Assembly (NCBI GenBank): GCA_002633025.1 | Contig: NMRB01000370.1 | Coordinates: 331,930 to 395,929, forward strand | Length of the DNA stretch: 64,000 nt | DNA from: Notospermus geniculatus | Taxonomy: Eukaryota; Nemertea; Pilidiophora; Heteronemertea; Lineidae | Direction: 5' to 3' | In this document: positions 10,926 through 23,737 of the stretch, piece after piece | How positions within the stretch are numbered: the stretch's first letter is position 1 | How the letters are laid out: each line of letters starts with the position of its first letter | Notes under the pieces: model-generated | What the model saw: the letters and a program-made list of their open reading frames with translations, nothing else | The model's database searches: none | Told to the model about the DNA's origin: nothing | Translations under genes and position numbers: made by a program

Positions 10926-13320
10926 CTGATTAGTTTGTTTTTCCTCCACTTATCATAGTTTCTTGATTGTAGTAAATTAGTTTGTGGAATTATGATCGGC
11001 AGCTGAGCGTTCCTGATACTGGGTACCAATCTTTAGAACATGATGGCCTATCATTTACCAACAACATACTGGCCATTTCGGGACAAAAAAATTCCCTGTA
11101 TACTGGTACATCTTACTAGCAACAATTTCCTGCATTACTATCAGTCGGCAGGTAACAAGAATGTCAAACGCCTGCTTTCATAGCAATATCCAGGTTTCAT
11201 GACTAATGCAATAATCAAGATGTTGTTATATCGCTTACAAAAGTCACTAATTTGGTAAATGGTGCCTATAAACACTCTCAAAGATATAATTAACCTGGTA
11301 TTACCTCTGTGTGGTTTTTGTAAGCCAATTATGCATTGTACTTTCTAGTGGTGCAATTGTACATGTCACTTACCATTTAGGTACTTTCGCTGACCCATTT
11401 GACAGACAACTTTTAACTTCTATACTGGCTAACATTACTTTTATTTTTGTTCAGTACAGTGTTTAATTGAGCTTAAATACCGTGGTAATTGGATATGGCA
11501 TTGTTCGGTATTGGTAATTGATTTCTATAATTAATGTATACCTACACCTAGGCCTACTTTGATGAATGGCAAACGGACACCTGCTCATGCAGTTGTTTTC
11601 TGTAAATGTTTTCTCAAAAGAAATGCACTAAAAGCCTCTCTCTGGAAATGTTTAGTGACTTGAGGGCACCGCTAATTGATTCTGAAATTAACCCATTCAT
11701 GTATCGCTGAGAAATCACCGTCTCTGAAGACAGTTTGTTGTAACTTCATGTTGGTGCGTCGCCGTGCTGCTGCCTTGCATTCAGCACATCGCTATCCATC
11801 CTTTCACAAGCTGAGAACACAAAGTGGTCACTTGGCCGGTATCAAACCCATGTTCTCTCAGTCTTGAGTCTGATGCTCAGCCACTGGGCCACAGTGCTCC
11901 CATCATCAGACATTCTCTTATTTGCCTACAACTGATACCATATCCAGAGTCAAAATGACAAAAAACAGTGACTTATGATTTCCCTTGCCTGCAAGTGCAA
12001 TACTGTATTGTGTACCTCTCACCATTCGCTGGCGACAAAAAAGTACACACCTCTCCATTCCGCCAGCACAACTATTACCTTCACAAATGTCACATTCCTG
12101 TTGTCAACAACAGTGCAGCTTTGTGAGACAAATTGCCAGTTGGCATAACTCAGATTCTGGCAAAAGATCCCTCACACTTGTTGATTTTTATCGGGAAACT
12201 GTTTTCTGGCGTTAGAAGAAGAGAAAGTGCACTTTTCGTGTCATTCGTGACAAATCAGAGGAAAAGCGTGGCATAAGTCAGTGATAAAACAGTAATGGGG
12301 TACAAGTAGATGGGAGAAGTCTGAAAAAAGCATTTTTTATCAGATGACGAAAAAGAAGAATGGACGTTGTGAATTCATGGGGGTTCTCTAGGTCCTCAGG
12401 AGAAGTGGATGAAGAAGGTCATGACAGAAGTAGGCCCTACTGTTTTTGGCCAAGATGAAGGTGTTGCTCCCAAGAAGAAAATAGTTCATGACGGCACCAA
12501 AATCGCAGTTGTATGCCCACAGAGACCTGGCTTTGCCACTGGGATCTCGCTCCGCCAACATTGTCATACAAAATTGTCAGTGGGAGGACTTTGCTGCACA
12601 GATATCAACTGGTAATTCAACTGTAAAGAAGAAATTTCTGTTTATTTGTTCCTATGGTAGTCTCTGCATCATTTGGTGGATGATGAAACACAATCAAAAA
12701 TATCTGAAAGTGTTCAACATGCTGTAACACATCCTAAACAATATCAGCCTTGAATTTCCACTCAACGTGTCAAACGCCCAGGGCTACCCTTATATACCAT
12801 CTGAGAAGAAACGATATTGATAAAACATTGACTGATGATTGGTTGCGCGCAAAAACTAACCATCTCGGTTAGAGTGGATCCTCTATCAGGAATGATCGCC
12901 TCCGGGGGAGTTCCCCATATTACAGGTGAGAAGTACTGCTCAATATATTGGATCAATGGTGCACAGCCGTGAAACTGCTCAGTTTTAGATGATCACCGTT
13001 GCAGATTGTTGGCTTTGACTTTGGGTAACGGAAGTGTATGCTGTACTGCTCTTCTTCAAAGAAGTTGGCTCTTGTGATTTAATTGCGATCATCAGAGATA
13101 CGGCAGGGTTGCTCAGGGAACTGGGAAAATGAGACGTTAGATGATCTGACAAATTTTCTTGACGGCTGTTTGAAGTCTGCATTATTTGGTTTGACGCCCG
13201 CTATAGATAGTTTGAAATCACTGATCATGCAGTTTCCTGAGCATCCTTGGCCTTCATGTTCATGCTGGGCTCTTCATTCTCCCACAGCAGGGGTTTTCAG
13301 AGGAGGGAGACCTAAGCCCT
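10926..13320. other. Non-coding; relic of a dispersed repeat near 11850
   Basis: At 11838-11900 the text TATCAAACCCATGTTCTCTC..CAGCCACTGGGCCACAGTGC resembles the degenerate tail common in old dispersed invertebrate repeats, like that near 36490. No gene is supported. Confidence 0.45.
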
Positions 13321-14625
13321 GCTAAGGGAGGATGGCCTCCAAAAAGTGATGGAAACAAAATCACGAACTATACTGCTCTGAGCTGCTTTTGATATGGACT
13401 GGCAAGCAATTTTAAAGCAACACCATGAGTAAATATCTGAGCTCTCCTAAATTATGCTATTGCTATGATGTGAATGTTAATTACCAGTAATTTGGCTTGC
13501 TGTCATCAAGTGTGCAAATAGTCATTAAACTGTAGGTTATGGTGAGGTTTTGTAATTAGTGGAACTTTAAGATGGATGATGATGAAGATGATTGCAGACT
13601 GATGAGGAAACTTGGAAATGGTGATGGTTATTTACGACTGCAGTCAGGACCACCTGAATGTGAAGGAAGACCTGAGGATACTTGTGGACTTATCACCGAT
13701 AGGATTCTTCAGAGGAAGATCCAAATGACTATCAGCCTGCATTCTCAGATAGAACGATGTCTTAGATTCTCTGAAGTTTCTGGCGTGGGTAAGAGATTTA
13801 CAGGAGGTAAGTCCTAGGCCTGCCAAATGACGACCAAGGTTCGCACAGGGGCTCATCACATCTACTTTATACGCCAGTCAGGAATGCAATCCAAGTATAT
13901 GCATCAAATCAAAAATATCTATTTTTGATCAAATTTATCTTGCACAGCAAACACAAATCATCCATGTTCCTGACCAATTTAGAAAACAATTCACTTGATC
14001 ACTGAACTTCAACGAAATCTGTATCTAATGAGTTTGCGAAATGCGCCGAGGCAATCAGAAGATAGCTAAGCAAGTCTGACATACGACCAAATTACTTGAC
14101 AGAGAGAATCAACAAGAATCCCCGGAGATATGACCGGCCGTAGGTACGTACAGGCAGTGATGCTGAAGCTACTGTGGTAATGTTGGCTTTGTCGAGGACA
14201 CCAATAGACAGCTTAATCAAATCAAGCGCTCATCCTATTTACTCTGGAATGTCATTAACCTTTTGGAGAGGTGGTTCGTCATCCTCTTGGGGCTTTCGTT
14301 TATGTGGCGCGGTGTACGGGTGTAGAAATTTTAGTGTCTGGTGGTAATGTGCCGCAGAGGTCTATTTCTAATGTAGGTGTGTGTTGAACTGCCAGAGCTC
14401 AGTGTGCAACCATTTTGCTCTATTTTGGTGCAAGAATTTGTGGGACAGTCAGATACAGTGTATATCTGAGTTTGACATAAAACAAGTGATTTCTGTACCT
14501 GATTTATAATGAGCATCACAGCAGCAACAGCCTGTGACAACCCTAGCAATAGGCGCAAGTGGACCAGAAGATGTGCAGAGCATCACCCACCATGTAGGCC
14601 TACTCCATCATGAGAAAGCATGGAT
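13321..14625 (+). repeat. 1305-bp duplicated segment, copy 1
   Basis: This is identical by eye to 14627-15931, and the two are separated by one N. Every open frame in it recurs at an offset of exactly 1306. Perfect identity and a one-base gap at the junction point to two contigs sharing an unmerged overlap, rather than a biological tandem duplication. Confidence 0.93.
13572..13806 (+). CDS. Candidate first coding exon, unknown protein
   Basis: The frame opens MDDDEDDCRLMRKLGNGDGY and stays open for 78 codons to GAG|GTAAGTCC, a strong donor at 13807. A second possible donor, GG|GTAAGAG, lies near 13787. The start ATG follows TTTAAG, so it has A at -3. The N-terminus is acidic and the rest is mixed and charged, ending near GVGKRFTG. 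I recognise no domain, and no downstream partner exon could be assigned. The evidence is only an open frame with a start and a good donor, so it may be chance. Confidence 0.25.
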
Positions 14626-14626
14626 N
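14626..14626. other. Single-N contig join
   Basis: One N sits exactly at the boundary between the two identical 1305-bp segments. It is best read as an assembly join with a negative true gap. Confidence 0.9.
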
Positions 14627-15931
14627 GCTAAGGGAGGATGGCCTCCAAAAAGTGATGGAAACAAAATCACGAACTATACTGCTCTGAGCTGCTTTTGATA
14701 TGGACTGGCAAGCAATTTTAAAGCAACACCATGAGTAAATATCTGAGCTCTCCTAAATTATGCTATTGCTATGATGTGAATGTTAATTACCAGTAATTTG
14801 GCTTGCTGTCATCAAGTGTGCAAATAGTCATTAAACTGTAGGTTATGGTGAGGTTTTGTAATTAGTGGAACTTTAAGATGGATGATGATGAAGATGATTG
14901 CAGACTGATGAGGAAACTTGGAAATGGTGATGGTTATTTACGACTGCAGTCAGGACCACCTGAATGTGAAGGAAGACCTGAGGATACTTGTGGACTTATC
15001 ACCGATAGGATTCTTCAGAGGAAGATCCAAATGACTATCAGCCTGCATTCTCAGATAGAACGATGTCTTAGATTCTCTGAAGTTTCTGGCGTGGGTAAGA
15101 GATTTACAGGAGGTAAGTCCTAGGCCTGCCAAATGACGACCAAGGTTCGCACAGGGGCTCATCACATCTACTTTATACGCCAGTCAGGAATGCAATCCAA
15201 GTATATGCATCAAATCAAAAATATCTATTTTTGATCAAATTTATCTTGCACAGCAAACACAAATCATCCATGTTCCTGACCAATTTAGAAAACAATTCAC
15301 TTGATCACTGAACTTCAACGAAATCTGTATCTAATGAGTTTGCGAAATGCGCCGAGGCAATCAGAAGATAGCTAAGCAAGTCTGACATACGACCAAATTA
15401 CTTGACAGAGAGAATCAACAAGAATCCCCGGAGATATGACCGGCCGTAGGTACGTACAGGCAGTGATGCTGAAGCTACTGTGGTAATGTTGGCTTTGTCG
15501 AGGACACCAATAGACAGCTTAATCAAATCAAGCGCTCATCCTATTTACTCTGGAATGTCATTAACCTTTTGGAGAGGTGGTTCGTCATCCTCTTGGGGCT
15601 TTCGTTTATGTGGCGCGGTGTACGGGTGTAGAAATTTTAGTGTCTGGTGGTAATGTGCCGCAGAGGTCTATTTCTAATGTAGGTGTGTGTTGAACTGCCA
15701 GAGCTCAGTGTGCAACCATTTTGCTCTATTTTGGTGCAAGAATTTGTGGGACAGTCAGATACAGTGTATATCTGAGTTTGACATAAAACAAGTGATTTCT
15801 GTACCTGATTTATAATGAGCATCACAGCAGCAACAGCCTGTGACAACCCTAGCAATAGGCGCAAGTGGACCAGAAGATGTGCAGAGCATCACCCACCATG
15901 TAGGCCTACTCCATCATGAGAAAGCATGGAT
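14627..15931 (+). repeat. 1305-bp duplicated segment, copy 2
   Basis: This is the second copy of 13321-14625. The sequence continues uniquely after 15931, while copy 1 is preceded uniquely before 13321. An overlap collapse would therefore give one continuous locus with no loss of sequence. Confidence 0.93.
14878..15112 (+). CDS. Second copy of candidate first exon
   Basis: This has the same sequence as 13572-13806, including the start context and the GTAAGT donor. If the duplication is an assembly artefact, only one of the two exists in the genome. Confidence 0.22.
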
Positions 15932-16096
15932 CTTCCAAGTATTGAATCCAATTTACATTTACACGGCCTACAAGGTTGGATGTCCCGATGTTTCCTTTTG
16001 TATGCTCGCCACCATACAATGCAATGTCCACCAATGCATGTTGTTCCTCCGATCCCACCCTCGGATGACCATTTCTATTCCCACTTGACCGCAGAC
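15926..16096 (+). CDS. Weak candidate exon, proline-rich
   Basis: An ATG in the context AGCATGG starts a 57-codon frame ending GCAGAC|GTAAAG, a mediocre donor. The later part, CPPMHVVPPIPPSDDHFYSH, looks more protein-like than most frames here. I see no acceptor for an internal exon and no homology. Copy 1 of the duplicated segment is cut by the N at this point, so it carries only the first bases. Confidence 0.13.
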
Positions 16097-17720
16097 GTAA
16101 AGGGTAGAGCCAATATTTTTCTAAAAGTTCTTATGCTTTCTTTTACCTTCTTGGTTGACAGTGTCCTGTATCAGATTTGTTTGACTTGGGTCAAATGACC
16201 AATTGATCAAGTGATAGATATCGTCAATGATTAATAAAGAGACCTTATCCATTGGCATTTGGCTAAAAACAATCTTTATTCAAGGTCTAGTTACCTTTAG
16301 AATGTTTTTCCTGTGTAAGGTTCATACTATGTTCTACTAGTAATAGCACCCCCCAGTGTCAGAGATGTAGCATCAACATGGATAGCACGAATGGTATGCT
16401 AACTTTGTTGTTGGCAAGACATTGCAAATCATTCTTCAACTGTCGGCATGGTGGTTAGTCATGGAAGAGTTATGAAATCTAAATCTTGGAGCAGTATGGC
16501 TCTGTTTATCAATCCTGAAGGTAGCAAAGGAAAAATTCATTGAAATAGATTTGGTAGTCTGGCATAAGCAGAAAGAAAGCCATCCATCCACCCAAATTGT
16601 AGTGTTGTAAATGTAAGGGCACATTGACTTGGCTTTGCAACAGGGATCTTGCTCCTCCAACACCATCATCAAAAGCAGCTCTGTCAAGACTTTGATTCCA
16701 AGATTGTGTGGTCAGCAGTGCCACCGTCACCAACAGGAGAAGCTGGACCCCAGCAATGCCAATCCCTAGTGTAGTGACCCATACAATGCAATTTTGGTGT
16801 ATTTCCATGAGTCCTGTGTTCATGCAGTGCTTGATCTCCTCTGAACCTTCAGCACCAAGCTGTCATCACCAGAGGTGAATTTCTTGATTTAGATCCGACA
16901 AGGTCAGCCTCCCCCTTGTGAGGTTAATGAAAATAATTTCAGTTTGTGCAGTTCGATAAAAAAACTGTGACAACTTAATTACTGGTGCTGCTGACATGAG
17001 CAGGTGCATGTGTTTGCGCCATGTTTGCATTTCACAAAGTACTCATTCAATGGAAACTTGTCTGCAAACAGCCAGAGCAAATATTAAAAAGTTGACTGTG
17101 AAAATGTAAAATGTTTGCTGTTGTGTGTCTCTGTTTGCCAATGACTCATGCCCCGAGTTGCCTCCCTCCAGATGTCTGATTTCTGGACCCATGCACTGAA
17201 TGTGAAAAAAAAACGGGGGAAATACACATCAACTGAGAGTAAATTTGGTGTTTTACCATTTAAAACATAATTGTTGGCCACCCCTGAACCTATTGATTCT
17301 GCTGCAGTCATAGCAGCCATGATTTCTGCTGTTTAATATAATACTAATGATGTTTACCAGGTGAAATCCTCTGCACTCGAATTGACAAAGGATACTGTGA
17401 AATCAATTGCCTGGCTAATACAACTCATGCAGTATTAACTCCATGCTGGGACGAGCGGTTTCTGTGTATCGAACTTCTGCACAATTAGTATCAATGGATG
17501 TCCTTCCTGGCGTTGTAACGGCTGTGATGAATTCTGTAGCCACAGTGCCATATTTGAGACAATGATTTGATCAGTAAAGCAGTGAGCTACGTGTGCGTAT
17601 CTCTGCTACAGTGTGTATTGAAAGAGTAAGAACAAATGTCTTGGCTGTTCCGTAGATCGCCATACAATACTCTGACACATCCTAGATGTCGATCAGCATA
17701 CTCCTGTCCATGCGTTCGCC
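16097..17720. other. Non-coding, no gene seen
   Basis: Overlapping minus-strand frames at 16436-16823 have a hydrophobic stretch (ITLGIGIAG-like residues near VQLLLLVTVALL) but no splice context or recognisable family. I see no tandem repeat. Confidence 0.45.
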
Positions 17721-18166
17721 TGATCTCCAGATAAAATGCAGCATCGGTTCCTGATCTCCAGATACAATACAGCATTACTCCCTAATATCCACAATACAGC
17801 ATTCTTCCCTAATCTCCAGATACAATACAGCATTGCTCCCTAATCTCCAGATACAATACAGCATTGCTCCCTAATCTTCAGATACAATACAGCATTGCTC
17901 CCTAATCTCCAGATACAATACAGCATTGCTCCCTAATCTCCAGATACAATACAGCATTGCTCCCTAATCTCCAGATACAATACAGCATTGCTCCCTAATC
18001 TCCAGATACAATACAGCATTGCTCCCTAATCTCCAGATACAATACAGCATTGCTCCCTAATCTCCAGATACAATACAGCATTGCTCCCTAATCTCCAGAC
18101 ACATCATTGCTCCCTGATCTCCAGGTGCAATGCAGCATTGCTCCTGATTTCCAGATACAATGCAGG
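17721..18166 (+). repeat. 31-bp minisatellite
   Basis: About 14 tandem units carry the core CAGATACAATACAGCATTGC followed by TCCCTAATCTC. The central eight to ten units are nearly identical, and both edges decay (TGATCTCCAGATAAAATGCA on the left, TCCAGGTGCAATGCAGC on the right). Decayed edges and a homogeneous centre fit unequal exchange or replication slippage. Confidence 0.95.
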
Positions 18167-19611
18167 ATAATAGGCCTACTACAAGTACAGCATCTGGAGA
18201 CAGAGAGGTTTCACTCTGTCTTGTATTCCATCATGTCCGTGGTATAGGTCATGCCCAACCCTCTGGAACGTCTTCCTCTGAGCCAGAGAATCACACACCA
18301 GTTTATCAAACAGGGATCTTCTGGCAACAACAGAACATTGCTTGGTGCTTCTAACCTGCCTGGCTGTAGGCAACTCCATGTTGTACAAATTGCTGATTTC
18401 ATCAATTGAAGAGGTAACACATGGTATCGGGCCTCAAGAGCCTCATCTCTTGTGTGAAACTGACTCAAATTATCACTGACTAGCTTGAAGAATCTGAGAA
18501 ATTCTGCTAAATAGAAGCTATGTGTAGCCACATCAGCGGTTCAGGTGAGAGTAACTGGTACTTGAACATGAGGCTCGCTCTTCTCCTATGATATTCTTTT
18601 AAAGTCGATCAGATGAACCGACTTCAAGTGGATGGTGACTTTCATATTTGAGACTGATGCACCAATCTTGTCCAGCCCCAGTTGCCTGTGCTTGACATCC
18701 ACAAAACCTGCATAATATGATGAAACATGTCATTTCTGTAATGCACACTCGATATTGTAAATTCATGAGACATGAACCCTAGTCTCCAACAAGTCTGGTT
18801 CAATACTTCATACAGTAGTCAAGTGTTCAACTCCCTTATTTTCTAATTACACAGCTTTTTGGAGTTTCCATGTCCATATATCCAGTGTTGTTATGTTGTT
18901 TGGAAAAATTGCTCCTAGGTCGTCATCAGAAATGTCCATGAAATACTTCAATCCATAAAGGGTGAAAAATCAGTCCAACAACTGCTTTATCATGGCGTGG
19001 TTCTTTAGATAATCCGTGATGTTTCTACATCTACCAGCAAGACTCTGCCGTCTGAAATCGCATTGCGTTGCTATTTCATTATTAATGTCAACTTGTGCCT
19101 ATGGCATTGCTTCCCTTCCCCAAGTGACTTGCGATAATCTCATTGCCAACTTTGAATTTAGCATATAGATTGAACTCGGGGCTGTCTGAATTTTCCTCTC
19201 TGTATATGACATGTACATGTATGAGATGCTGAAATGAGTTCTGCTTCCGTTATGGGCCGAATTGAGAAAAACAGTTAAAGCCCCCTCATGTCGTTTTATT
19301 TTACACATAAATCATCTTCAAATGGATATATCAGCTGTGATTGTTCATTACACATTGCTTGGGAGTCATAAATTTTCACAAACCAGAACGTTGATACAGA
19401 CAGACTATAACTTGTGTCTGAGGTGCCATTAGATGTGGTTCGGCTCTCTGTAGCAGCTTGAGGGCAGATTAAAGTGGTTTAATCTCATTTGGTGGAGGGA
19501 GCTGGGATTAACCATTTCAGGTCTCAGGCTGGGTGGAAAAGGATCATGAATGATATGAAAGGAAATCTAATGGTGCGGTGCCTCTTGTTCCACGACCATT
19601 GTTTAATGAAA
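18167..19611. other. Non-coding, no gene seen
   Basis: There are short frames only. The 106-codon minus-strand frame at 18211-18531 overlaps two others and shows no domain. Confidence 0.5.
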
Positions 19612-19893
19612 GCTACGTTGCACAATTGACCTCCCTTCCATGCTGCCCACCATCCGCGTACCACATGCAGCGTTATTCGCATACCGTCCTCATATCTTCC
19701 GCGGACGTCACGCGCCGGCATGGAAGGCACGCGCAGTGAAGACGTAACGTCATTCACCCGTGGTGCGCGGACGTCACGCAACAGAGACTCGGGACACACC
19801 CATACCATAGGCAGTGAACTGAAGTACCTTGCTGCGTCACGTTCGCGGAAGGTACGCGAATAAAGGGAGGTCAGCTGTGCAACGTACTGTAGT
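19612..19893 (-). mobile_element. MITE related to 7105-7377
   Basis: The left end CTACGTTGCACAATTGACCT and the right end ending GCAACGTACTGTAG are inverted repeats. The left one lacks about five bases (CAGTA) present on the right. The interior is rich in GACGTCACGC and CGCGTACC words. Its reverse complement matches the element at 7105-7377 through most of its length. It has no transposase. The 94-codon minus-strand frame at 19524-19808 lies in it and is not a gene. Confidence 0.83.
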
Positions 19894-20723
19894 TGATCTT
19901 GAGTTGAATCTCAAAGTGAAAGTTATACATGTAGTTGAATGTAAACCATCTCGAAGAACAGTTCTTTCCAAATGGGTGTATGCTAGAAATGTAGGGATCA
20001 CTATGATATCTGCCTCTCAAGAGACTTGATGCTTGCATGCTGCAACGTAAGTACAAGCATCCATTTCACTTGTGAAGATCCATAATAGTGGAAATTTGAA
20101 CCGAGTATAGTGGTACATGAAAAGAAATTTTTAAATATGTGCCATAAATCGTTCTATTCTACCTGATATTTTCCGAACCACCCACCTCTTTATTAATCCC
20201 AGGGGTTAGAGACATCCACATTTCATCCATTCATCTCAAATTGATTATGTTTGAAATTGGATTACTTGCAATTGATTCGAGTTCAAGTATTGATCAAAAA
20301 GTAATCTGTTCGGATTAAAAAAGTCACCCATGGGAATATCGTTAGACTCAGAAACTCGGTGAATTCGGTTTCGATGATTTGTTGCGGAGTGCAGACTGTT
20401 TTTGAATTGGATGCCTGTGGCTCCTGCTGTGGGCAAATGTGGCACTGTTTTTCCAAAACACAACCATGGATGAGCTGTTATGGTGAAAAAGCTCAGCTGC
20501 ATCAGTAGGTTTAACACGATTCATTCATGGGGGTTGTGGATGCACAACAGTACTTCTACGTACAGTGAGCTGTGCAGTTGCAGCGATATTGTTTCTATCA
20601 TGTCTATTGGTTATTTCTGTTCCACATACATGTATCTACTTTCATGAGAATGAAGAAGTTTTATGATGGATTGTCTTATGTTGAAGCATTTCAGGTTTGT
20701 TGCAAACTCTGCCTATTGGTTTG
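19894..20723. other. Non-coding, no gene seen
   Basis: This is unique sequence up to the large duplication. It includes an ACATACATGTATC word and short frames only. Confidence 0.5.
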
Positions 20724-23700
20724 CAAATCCCATTGATGGGCCAGGTGTACTGTTTTGCTGCTGTTTTGACATTAGCCACGAGAGTGCAGGTATGGAAGAT
20801 TTCTTCTGAAAGCACTATCCGGATGCGATGGATGGAGATGGTAATTTGCAAGGTTACTCGTCAAAGTCTGAACATTAATAGGTTCCTTGGCTACCTGCTG
20901 GTCATTAATTAGACTGGACATCATGGAGAATGAATGCAAACACTTTTTTCAATCGATCAGTCAAGCTTTATACCACTTTAAAATCTACCTATGGCCAGTC
21001 TGCATGCTGCAGTTTTTTCCCCTCTTGCCATCAATCATGGGATTGCAGTTGTTGTTGATGCCAATGGAGGTGGCTCTGGCATGCATTTCTCTGAAAAAAA
21101 ACTTGAAAAAATGCAAGGATCAGTCGATTTATTGGTGAATAATTCATGCCAGATGGGTTTGTTAATACTTTTCCCTCGGGCTGGCATGTTTGAAACAGTG
21201 GTTCTCCAAGTTTATTTTATCAGTTGCCCCACTGCTTTTAAGTTAAATTATCAGAAAAGCTCTGAGTTCTCATGGTCAGCCATTGCTTAAATCCTGTGAA
21301 TCACTCTCAATACAATAGTTGTTGCCAGGTTGGATTTGTGAAAGTTTCCCATGGTGTAATTTAGTTGGGAACACCCTGTTCACCAACACTACCACAAGTC
21401 ATGAGGTCATGCAGAGTCTCCTTCAGGTACCAGTGTCACCAAAATGGAATCCTTCTTGCTTGCCACCATTTATTTCCCTTTCAGATTTTGCTTTCTAATC
21501 TGTTGTTCATAGTGAAACCAACATCTCTTTTCCTCTCATGTCAAGTCATACTTCCCAGATCCCTAGCATCTCTTTTCCTCATGTCAAGTCATACTTCTGT
21601 CAAAGAGATCCCTAGCAAACTTTTAATCTTCATTGGCCTCAAGCTTTGCTCGCCCAAACTGCTTTTCTGTTGGTTTTCCTCTTCTGTTGGTGAAGACCTT
21701 GGTGAAGGATTCCAGTTGCACAGAAGTTGATGCACACCAGCCCAGTTGTACTTTTGTGCAGAAGTTGATGCCAACCAGAGACATCATTTGTCTACAATAA
21801 GTTGTTCCTATTGATTACCCAACTCAGCTTGTTGCATTTGCCAACATTTATCTTCTGCACTTGTTCACGTCCATTTGTTGCAAAACATCACAATAAAAGG
21901 TATCTGATGTTATGTTCTTTTGCTGGCGGGTAGCTTTGATGTTCCCACTGTTTGCAGTCCGTCTGCCTGCACGGTGATTTATGTTATTAGACAATGTGTG
22001 TATATAACTTGCGATATTGCACAGATGTGGTTGTCTGCTCTGGCAACAAATATGTTTTCGTCATGCAGTGTTGAGCATCCAGCAGTTGCATTGGCAAACA
22101 ATTCACATCATGTCAGTCAGTCAAGTTGGAGTAGCCCTAATTGCTGTCCTCGTGAGGTGAAAAGGATACATCAGCGAATTTTCATCCAATAGGAGCAGTC
22201 AGCCGCGCTTATTGCCAAAAGATGGCAGCAAAGTTCTGGCGGACCAATACACAGGAAAATCCAAGTGATTGGTGCTCGATCAAGAATTAATGGGTCTGCT
22301 ATATGCATTGAATTGGACCATAGTGACACCTATTGGTCAGCTCACTGACAGGTCCTATTGGACCTTTCAGATCAAAAATGGTATTCGATGGGTTCGTGGA
22401 AACTTGGTGTTTGGTAGCCATCCTCCCACAGCAGGGAGTTTTTACCTTGCTAAGCCTTCACCAACTCATACTCTGTGTGAGCACATGAAGACCAGTGAGA
22501 CCAAAACCCTGCTAGTGGAGAATGTTCGGCAGCATCCCCAATGAGATGTTCTTGTTCATTGAAGGCCACCAGACAATAAATTCTCTATGTGGTTCATTGT
22601 GGTTCGTTTTCCATTCACTGGGTTAGATATAACTTTGGTGGTTGATGAAAAAGCTGTTCCCTGACTTGCAGTTAATTGAATCAATTTGTTTGATCAACAA
22701 ATCGATCTCGATGAGGGAAGCGCGAGTGGCAGAATGTAAAAAAGAAACGCTTTAACCGAGCAGTTTGTTTGGTTCACTTGGAAGAACGCCATGAATACTT
22801 GTAGCATGTAACTAACACAGGTACTCCATTCTTCTTGTCTTATCTCATTCCCTTCACAATCCAAGTAACGATCAGCTAGCAATCAGACTCCCCATATCTT
22901 GAGAGATTCTGATAGGAAAGTATTGCCAGGTATTCATTTGATGGCTGAGAACGTGTCTTATGAGCATTCTCTTTGGGGTAGACATCATTTTTGTCCATCG
23001 AGGAGCTATCCACTTCAGCACTCACTTACATGCTTCTGTACGTTTCCTAAGAGGCTGCTGGTTTGAGTACTTGTGTTGTTGATTGCCTTTGTAGATAGGA
23101 AGGAATGGCGATTCCACCTGCAAAAAAAGTCTTGTCCTCTTTTACTCCATTTCGTTCGAGCAGCAGAATCCATATGAGACTACTGCCTGTATCAACGCCA
23201 TGGCCAAAAAATCTTGGATCACAACAATATTTTCTATGCCTGACCGGTCAAGTATTGATTATTTCCCTGTCCTACCACTTTGAAGGCTTCTCTTCAGCTA
23301 GTGATGGCAACTGTCATATTTTCTGATGGGTGCTAAGGACAAGGTCATCATGTTGACCTTCTGTTATCTGATTTATCATCATCAGCAATGCTGAGATGGA
23401 TATTTGGTGGTTGTGTCTTGAATCTCTGGCAACAGAAGAACTTGGTCTGATGCAAAGATCCATTACTGATATGGTAATGCATTTGTACTTTAGCTGGCGA
23501 TCTTAATCCTGTTATGACAGTGATTGATGTCCATTTCATTGGATGTCATCCTTTGTTTGGTCGTAGCCTGACTTGGTTCCAGTTGCACTACATGTTTTGT
23601 GCTAGAAATGGCGAGAGGTATGTTGTGCCGGAAAGTGCCATTGGCTTCTGCGTTGGTCATGCAATGTCTCAAACCTTTTCCTGGTGTATGTTCAAATCTG

Positions 23701-23737
23701 ACTTGGAAGTCTCATTAGTTTCAACTTTTGTTGGGCA
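20724..23737 (+). repeat. Tandem duplication, copy 1 (about 3.0 kb)
   Basis: The copy begins CAAATCCCATTGATGGGCCA and runs to the junction at about 23737, where the same words start again. Compared with copy 2 it contains an extra 166-bp MITE (22191-22356). It also has an extra local repeat around 21530-21600, where TCTCTTTTCCTC and ATGTCAAGTCATACTTC are reiterated, plus scattered substitutions. The last 1.1 kb is nearly identical to copy 2. Confidence 0.92.
22191..22356 (-). mobile_element. 166-bp MITE, copy 2, with empty site in paralogue
   Basis: The ends are AGGAGCAGTCAG and CTGACAGGTCCT, with AT on both sides (22189-22190, 22357-22358). The other duplicate near 25150 reads CATCCAATTGGACC with no insert. 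This is exactly the sequence expected after removing one AT and the 166 bp. It is a same-length reverse-orientation relative of 8832-8997. The paired filled and empty sites define the element to the base. Confidence 0.92.

Noticed and set aside
23105-23326. 73-codon frame found identically at 25891
   Set aside because: Its conservation is explained by the recent tandem duplication, not by selection. It has no domain or splice context.
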